DNA of 64,000 bases, from the NCBI RefSeq assembly GCF_001428435.1, contig NZ_LMSO01000001.1:394319-458318 (forward strand). Reading direction: 5' to 3'. Below the pieces are notes generated by a model that was not told the DNA's origin, did not search any database, and was given only the letters and a program-made list of their open reading frames with translations. The stretch is from Arthrobacter sp. Soil782 (lineage in GTDB: Bacteria > Actinomycetota > Actinomycetes > Actinomycetales > Micrococcaceae). How positions within the stretch are numbered: position 1 is the first letter of the stretch; each line of letters starts with the position of its first letter. Below are positions 59,580 through 64,000 of the stretch, one piece after another. The translations under genes were made by a program, and so were the position numbers.

Positions 59580-61196
59580 TCAGCTGTCTGCAGCGGGCTT
59601 GGGGATCACTTCGCCGTTGCGCCGACGCGTACGGGATCGGTTGCGTTTGGGCCGCTCGGACCCTTCAGCCCGGTCCGCTTGCCTTGGACCGCTGTCCGCA
59701 GGGCGGTCCTCACCGGCTGAGCCGGACCCACCGGTACGACGACGGCCGCCTGCCTTTTCATCGGAACCCCGCCGCCCGCTGTTGCCGCCGGAGCGCGCGC
59801 GGTCGTTTGTGCGGTTCTTTTTGCCGGTCTCGCCGAGATCCTCGAGCTTCTCGGCGTTGATGCCGGCCAGCTTCCGCTGCGCGCGTGGCAGCCTGCCCTT
59901 GGTGCCCTCGGGGATGTCAAGGTCCGTGTACAGGTGCGGTGATGAGGAGTAGGTTTCAACCGGTTCCGCCTGGTCGAGGCCGAGGGCCTTGTTGATCAGG
60001 CCCCAGCGCGGAACATCATCCCAGTCCACGAAGGTGACGGCCGTGCCCTTCTTGCCGGCTCGCCCCGTACGCCCCACGCGGTGCAGGTAGGCCTTCTCGT
60101 CCTCCGGGCACTGGAAGTTGACGACGTGGGTGATGTCCTCAACGTCGATACCGCGGGCCGCAACTTCGGTGGCCACCAGGACATCGATCTTGTCACCGCG
60201 GAAGGCCCGCAAGGCCTGCTCGCGCGCTCCCTGGCCGAGGTCGCCGTGAATGGCGCCGGCCGCGAAGCCGCGGTCGATCAGCTCCTCCGAAAGCTTGGCG
60301 GCCGTGCGCTTGGTCTTGGTGAAGATGATGGTGCGTCCGCGTCCGCGGGCCTGGAGGATGCGGGCCACCACCTCGTCCTTGTCCAGATTGTGCGCACGGT
60401 AGATAACCTGGCGGATGTCCTTCTTGGTGGCGCCGTCGTCCTCGGGGTCAGCGGCGCGGATGTGCGTCGGGTGGGACATATAGCGGCGCGCCATGGCAAC
60501 GACCGGGCCGGGCATAGTGGCCGAGAACAGGAGCGTCTGGCGCACCGAGGGCGTTGCTGACATCAGGGTCTCGACGTCTGGGAGGAACCCGAGGTCCAGC
60601 ATTTCGTCGGCTTCATCCAGCACCACGATGCGGACGTTCTTGAGCGACAGGATCTTCTGGCGGTACAGGTCGATCAGGCGTCCCGGGGTGCCCACCACAA
60701 CTTCGGTTCCGCGCTTGAGGGCCTCGATCTGGGGCTCATACGCCCGGCCACCGTAAATGGTGACGATGCGGGCATTGCGCTTTGCCGCAGCCTTGGTCAG
60801 GTCAGCGGCAACCTGGACGGCAAGCTCACGCGTAGGTACGACGACAAGCGCCTGCGGAGCGCCTGGCGCGGGAAGTTTGTCATAGCCGTCATCCGACGGG
60901 CCAACCACGCGCTGCAGCGCGGGCACGCCGAAACCGAGTGTCTTGCCTGTTCCGGTCTTGGCCTGGCCGATGATGTCGTGACCGCCGAGGGCAATGGAGA
61001 GCGTCATGGCTTGAATGGGGAAGGGATGCACGATCCCCGCGTCCGCAAGGGCTTCGACGATATCGGGGCGGACATTGAAATCAGCGAAGGTCTCAGGAGC
61101 TTCCTGATGCGGCTCTTCAGTGGTAACGAGGGTTTCTTCTACGAAGATTTCGTCGTCGCTGTTGTCTGCATGGAGGTGGTGGTTGTCTGTGGTCAC
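59580..61196 (-). CDS. DEAD-box RNA helicase
   Basis: A 538-residue helicase with all core motifs: Q motif (FADFNVRPDIVEALADAG, PFPIQ), Walker A AKTGTGKT, PTRELA, GTPGRLIDL, DEAD (VLDEADEMLDLGF), SAT, and HRVGRTGRAG. The C-terminal 120 residues are basic, Gly/Arg/Ser-rich and likely bind RNA. It remodels structured RNA, often in cold. The start is GTG 61196 without a clear ribosome site. The 295-bp upstream gap holds strong hairpins. Confidence 0.94.
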   Translation of the reverse strand: MTTDNHHLHADNSDDEIFVEETLVTTEEPHQEAPETFADFNVRPDIVEALADAGIVHPFPIQAMTLSIALGGHDIIGQAKTGTGKTLGFGVPALQRVVGPSDDGYDKLPAPGAPQALVVVPTRELAVQVAADLTKAAAKRNARIVTIYGGRAYEPQIEALKRGTEVVVGTPGRLIDLYRQKILSLKNVRIVVLDEADEMLDLGFLPDVETLMSATPSVRQTLLFSATMPGPVVAMARRYMSHPTHIRAADPEDDGATKKDIRQVIYRAHNLDKDEVVARILQARGRGRTIIFTKTKRTAAKLSEELIDRGFAAGAIHGDLGQGAREQALRAFRGDKIDVLVATEVAARGIDVEDITHVVNFQCPEDEKAYLHRVGRTGRAGKKGTAVTFVDWDDVPRWGLINKALGLDQAEPVETYSSSPHLYTDLDIPEGTKGRLPRAQRKLAGINAEKLEDLGETGKKNRTNDRARSGGNSGRRGSDEKAGGRRRTGGSGSAGEDRPADSGPRQADRAEGSERPKRNRSRTRRRNGEVIPKPAADS

Positions 61197-61243
61197 TCTT
61201 ACTACCGTTTCGATTAGGCACTGCCGCCGCGCAGGCTCAACGC

Positions 61244-61265
61244 CGGGCCCGAAAACAGGGGCCCG
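61244..61265 (-). promoter_or_regulatory. Stem-loop in the DEAD-helicase leader
   Basis: CGGGCCC (61244-61250) pairs with GGGCCCG (61259-61265) around an A-rich 8-nt loop, 48 nt upstream of the helicase start. In RNA it would be a stable leader hairpin. Confidence 0.5.
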
Positions 61266-61324
61266 CTCGGAGCAGGACGAAGCAGGGCGTCCAGTGGAAG
61301 CCGATCGCGGGCTAACAACTGCGT

Positions 61325-61352
61325 CTCGGAAGCGGAACGTTCCGCTTCCGAG
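61325..61352. promoter_or_regulatory. 28-bp perfect palindrome between RNB nuclease and DEAD helicase genes
   Basis: CTCGGAAGCGGAAC (61325-61338) is followed directly by its exact reverse complement (61339-61352). It lies 129 bp upstream of the helicase start and 140 bp after the RNB stop, both minus strand. It may be the RNB terminator, a helicase leader hairpin, or an operator. Confidence 0.7.
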
Positions 61353-61491
61353 CTGGGAAGACTAAGATCGCGTAGGTATTGCGGGTCGATTGCAGGGAGG
61401 CCGCCTGTTCGTTGAACTGCGGCCCACCACGTTCGGAAACTGGAACTAAGTTCTTTAGAACGACCGGGCATCCATTACTACGCGTTCAAGT

Positions 61492-63015
61492 CTACCCTGC
61501 CGCGCTTTCACTTTCCGACGGCGACTCCTCCTGCCGAACGCTCCGCACCAGTTCAAAGCGCAATTCCCGCCGGGCGATATCAGCGGTGACCAACCTGACC
61601 CGCACTTCATCGCCAGCCGTCATGACGCCGTCGCACCGTGCCTCGACCGCAGGGTCAGCGACCTGAATGACTCCGTGCGGAGCGCCGTTACCGTTGGCGT
61701 TAACCGACGCGTCCGGTGAAGGCTTCGAGCCCGTGATGACGACGGCGTCGAACTCCTCGCCCACGCGGTTGCTCAGCAATGCTGCCTCCACGGCAGCGAT
61801 CGCGCCGCTCTCCAGTCGTGAAGCCAGCTGGTTCGAGGATGACATCAGAGCATTCAGTTCCGGAAGGGCCTTCCGGACCCAGTCGGGAACGTCCCTGCCG
61901 GCACATAGCGCTTCGCAGGTCACCAGGACAAATCTGTCCACCAGGCGCCTGAGGGGTGCGGTGGTGTGGGCATAGGGTGCGGCGATCGCCGCCTGCTCAA
62001 CCGACTCGGGAACAGCGCCGTCGAACGCTGTATAGCCGGCGCCGCGAAACAGTGACGCAGCAGCATGCATGAGTGAAAGCTGGCGCGGATCCGAGGTGTC
62101 AAGGCTGCGCAGGAATTCGCCGTAGGGCACATTCGCGGGCCAGGAGCGCCCGAGCGCGCGGGCCTGGTGCCGGAACCGGGCAAGGGACGTCTCGTCAGGG
62201 GCCGGCATGGTGCGGAGTATCCCCACGCCTCCCTCGAGCATGATTTCCGCGGCCGCCATGCCCGTCATCAGCGAAAGCTGTGCGTTCCAGTCTTCAGACG
62301 CAAGAGGCGGGCGCGTGACGATGAAGTAGCGCTCGCCGTCGTGCGCGATTTCCTGCTCCGGAAGGTTCAGGCTTGCGCCGCCGCGCTCCTTCTCGAGCGC
62401 GATGCGCTTGGTTCCAATTTCCTTCAGGAGGGTCAGGTTCTCCGCGGCGCCGCCTGAGTCGAGGTCTTCCTGCACCTGGTCGTAGGTGAGTTGCGCACGG
62501 CTCCTGACCACAGCACGCCCGACGACGACGGACTCCACCTGTGCGGCCTCGTCCAATTCGAACTCCCAGACGAAGGCGGACCGGTTCCGGCCCGGCAACA
62601 GGCTGGCTGCGTCCTCAGCGATTTTCTCCGGGTGGAGGGAGATGCGGCCGTCCGGTGCGTACATGGTCTGGCCACGAAGGCGGGCTTCCGTGTCTATCGC
62701 ACCGCCCGGTGCCACGAAGGCGGGAACATCCGCAATGGCGTACCAGACGCGGTAGCCGGATCCGGCGCGCTCCAGGTGGAAGGCTTGATCCAGATCGGTT
62801 GATCCGGGAGGGTCGACTGTGATGAAGCCGAGACCGGTGAGGTCTCGTTCCGGCGGCACGAACGAGTCCACGGCAGCCTTCGCCTCCGCCAATACCTCGG
62901 GCGGGAAGTCGGCGCGCAGTTCCAGTTCCTGCCGGAGGCCTTCCAACGCTGCGGTGAGCTGTACCTGGGAGTCCCGGTTGCTCAGATCCAGATGAGAATA
63001 CGGCACAGTGCCCAC
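61492..63015 (-). CDS. RNB-domain exoribonuclease (RNase II-like)
   Basis: A 507-residue protein with the RNB catalytic core: FITVDPPGSTDLDQAFHLE carries the metal-binding Asp residues, and APDGRISLHPEKIAEDAASL and APYAHTTAPLRRLVDR are standard. The usual N-terminal cold-shock domains are missing; a short S1/OB-like end (about 455-495) is present. It degrades RNA 3'-5'. The start is GTG 63015 (GTG 63006 possible). It is divergent from the ferritin-like gene. Confidence 0.92.
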   Translation of the reverse strand: MGTVPYSHLDLSNRDSQVQLTAALEGLRQELELRADFPPEVLAEAKAAVDSFVPPERDLTGLGFITVDPPGSTDLDQAFHLERAGSGYRVWYAIADVPAFVAPGGAIDTEARLRGQTMYAPDGRISLHPEKIAEDAASLLPGRNRSAFVWEFELDEAAQVESVVVGRAVVRSRAQLTYDQVQEDLDSGGAAENLTLLKEIGTKRIALEKERGGASLNLPEQEIAHDGERYFIVTRPPLASEDWNAQLSLMTGMAAAEIMLEGGVGILRTMPAPDETSLARFRHQARALGRSWPANVPYGEFLRSLDTSDPRQLSLMHAAASLFRGAGYTAFDGAVPESVEQAAIAAPYAHTTAPLRRLVDRFVLVTCEALCAGRDVPDWVRKALPELNALMSSSNQLASRLESGAIAAVEAALLSNRVGEEFDAVVITGSKPSPDASVNANGNGAPHGVIQVADPAVEARCDGVMTAGDEVRVRLVTADIARRELRFELVRSVRQEESPSESESAAG

Positions 63016-63061
63016 CGTAGTACACAGTCAGCTGGAGCAGCGGAAGGAATCGGCGCGCGGG

Positions 63062-63067
63062 TACCCT
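63062..63067 (+). promoter_or_regulatory. -10 box for leaderless ferritin-like gene
   Basis: TACCCT is followed by 7 nt and ATG 63075, with a pyrimidine-rich gap and no ribosome site. Confidence 0.6.
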
Positions 63068-63074
63068 TGTTCCC

Positions 63075-63800
63075 ATGACTGCCTTGCATCCGCCTTCCCC
63101 GTCGAGCCCTTCGCCAGCATCCCCGGCGGAGAGGGACGGCGCCGGGTTTGGGTCGCTCAACCAGTTTGTTGTCGACCTGTTCGGTGTCATGGCTTATGGC
63201 GAGCTTTCGGCGTTCGAACGGTTGTCCTCGGATGCCCGTTTTTCCCCGACCCTGCGGGACCGGGCTGCGCTCGGACGGCTTGCAGTGACGGAATTCGAGC
63301 ACTTCGAAATGGTCAGCGCACACCTTGCGGGCCTCGGTGTTGACGTCGAAGAGGCAATGCGGCCCTTCCAGGCATCCATCGACTCCTTCCATGAGCGGAC
63401 CCGCCCGGCTGACTGGTACGAGTCGCTGATGAAGGCCTACGTCATTGACGCGATCTCCGGTGACTTCTACACCGCGCTTGCTGAACACCTCGACGACGAC
63501 ACGCGGGAGATGATTGCCCGTATCCAGTCAACTGCCGAGCAGGGAGGTCTGCTGCAGCCACGGTTGAAATCAGCTCTTTCCGACGATCCCCGGCTTGCTT
63601 CGCGGCTGGCGCTGTGGGGACGCCGCCTGGTGGGGGAGGCGCTGACCCAGGCACAACGCGTGGGGATCGAACGCCAGTTCCTTGGCGGTCTCCTGTTTGA
63701 GGGCCCTCCTGAGGACCGGGAACGGCAGACTGCGCAGCTGTTCGCGCAACTCACCCGCAACCATTCGCGACGCATGAGTTCGTTGGGACTAACGGCCTGA
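63075..63800 (+). CDS. Ferritin-like fold protein (MiaE-like hydroxylase type)
   Basis: A 241-residue helical protein. After a Pro/Ser-rich N-terminus (1-28) come four helices with metal-type pairs: AYGELSAFERL (Glu), TEFEHFEMV (Glu-x2-His), IDAISGDFYTALAEHL (Asp/Glu) and a late helix. This fits the diiron ferritin-like proteins related to tRNA hydroxylase MiaE and common beside DEAD-helicase genes in actinobacteria. Oxygen-dependent RNA modification or iron handling are possible; neither is proven. Confidence 0.82.
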   Translation: MTALHPPSPSSPSPASPAERDGAGFGSLNQFVVDLFGVMAYGELSAFERLSSDARFSPTLRDRAALGRLAVTEFEHFEMVSAHLAGLGVDVEEAMRPFQASIDSFHERTRPADWYESLMKAYVIDAISGDFYTALAEHLDDDTREMIARIQSTAEQGGLLQPRLKSALSDDPRLASRLALWGRRLVGEALTQAQRVGIERQFLGGLLFEGPPEDRERQTAQLFAQLTRNHSRRMSSLGLTA

Positions 63801-63866
63801 GTGGAGCTACCCGCGACGTGTGGGGGTGTTCAGCGGTTGCCGATTCCTTCGCGGGCCTGTGGATAA

Positions 63867-64000
63867 GTTTGTTCCACTAGTACACTGGCGGACTATTTGC
63901 GGGCGAAAATCGGTATCAGCCGTACCGAAGCTAACCGCCGGTTACGCCTCGGACACGACGTCCTGCCCGAGGTTCCCGGGCCAGGCGCCACCGTCGTACC
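63867..64000 (+). pseudogene. Fragment of a DUF222/HNH endonuclease gene, cut by the window end
   Basis: The frame opens after TAA 63864-63866 and runs off the window. It encodes TSTLADYLRAKIGISRTEAN, then RRLRLGHDVLPEV, which matches the interior of DUF222 proteins (an N-terminal region usually followed by an HNH nuclease). The roughly 80 residues that normally precede this segment are absent in any frame upstream. A start at TTG 63897 is possible but would be abnormal. It looks like a 5'-truncated copy of this multi-copy actinobacterial family. Confidence 0.55.

Noticed and set aside
61443..61461. Possible LexA box (GAACTAAGTTC / GTTCTTTAGAAC)
   Set aside because: Actinobacterial SOS boxes need GAAC-N4-GTTC; here the spacer is 3 in one and the half-sites are inverted in the other.
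1..64000. CRISPR arrays, insertion sequences, prophage genes, rRNA or tRNA genes
   Set aside because: None seen on reading both strands; no transposase, integrase, regularly spaced repeats or conserved RNA signatures were found.

Overview
The window is a GC-rich, densely packed, gene-complete piece of actinobacterial chromosome. Protein style, operon order, many GTG/TTG starts and promoters that sit directly on start codons all suggest a Micrococcaceae member close to Arthrobacter. No rRNA, tRNA, CRISPR array, prophage or intact insertion sequence was seen. From memory, not checked, the gene order of roughly 16.5-63 kb follows the Mycobacterium tuberculosis blocks around Rv1107c-Rv1114 (xseB, xseA, ispH, ychF, vapC), Rv1165 (typA), Rv1177-Rv1178 (ferredoxin, dapC) and Rv1201c-Rv1234 (dapD, dapE, LOG, tag, sigE, rseA, tatB, mrp, CBS protein). 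Most of the window is therefore ancient backbone.

Region by region. 0-4.5 kb: tail of an unknown protein, an APH-type kinase, then a minus-strand operon of an acidic exported protein, a histidine kinase and an OmpR-type regulator. 4.5-9.3 kb: accessory regulators (two Lrp/AsnC, one ArsR-like) beside an MFS exporter, a BadF/GlcNAc-kinase-like protein and a Nudix hydrolase. 9.3-14.4 kb: an RsgA-type GTPase with an upstream mini-ORF, then a four-gene osmoprotectant (glycine betaine/choline) ABC operon. 14.4-22.9 kb: alanine-type aminotransferase, PPK2, exonuclease VII, a membrane protein, IspH, RmuC and YchF. 22.9-24.3 kb: a small scarred island with gene remnants, a VapC toxin whose antitoxin seems destroyed, and a Cys-rich small protein. 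24.3-32.2 kb: ArfB rescue factor and a split oligopeptide ABC system. 32.3-38.6 kb: TypA, an ArsR regulator, 7Fe ferredoxin, DapC and citrate synthase. 38.6-43.5 kb: GalE, unknowns, and divergent DapD/DapE. 43.5-46.8 kb: glutamate-type ABC operon. 46.9-56 kb: LOG, DivIVA-like, Tag, DUF3117, SigE/anti-sigma/TatB, then Mrp, DUF1003 and CBS proteins. 56-64 kb: aminopeptidase P, PHP phosphoesterase, an orphan DNA methyltransferase, DEAD helicase, RNB nuclease, a ferritin-like protein and a DUF222/HNH fragment cut by the window end.

Functional themes: lysine/diaminopimelate synthesis (dapC, dapD, dapE), solute and peptide uptake (three ABC systems), envelope stress (SigE, anti-sigma, TatB), and RNA/ribosome quality control (RsgA, YchF, ArfB, TypA, DEAD helicase, RNB nuclease).

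The strongest non-gene signal is a recurring promoter layout: a TANNNT hexamer followed 6-8 nt later by ATG or GTG, with no Shine-Dalgarno sequence, at fifteen genes. It predicts leaderless mRNAs and corrects several start codons. Other signals are long perfect palindromes upstream of the osmoprotectant operon and the DEAD helicase, and strong bidirectional terminators between convergent genes.
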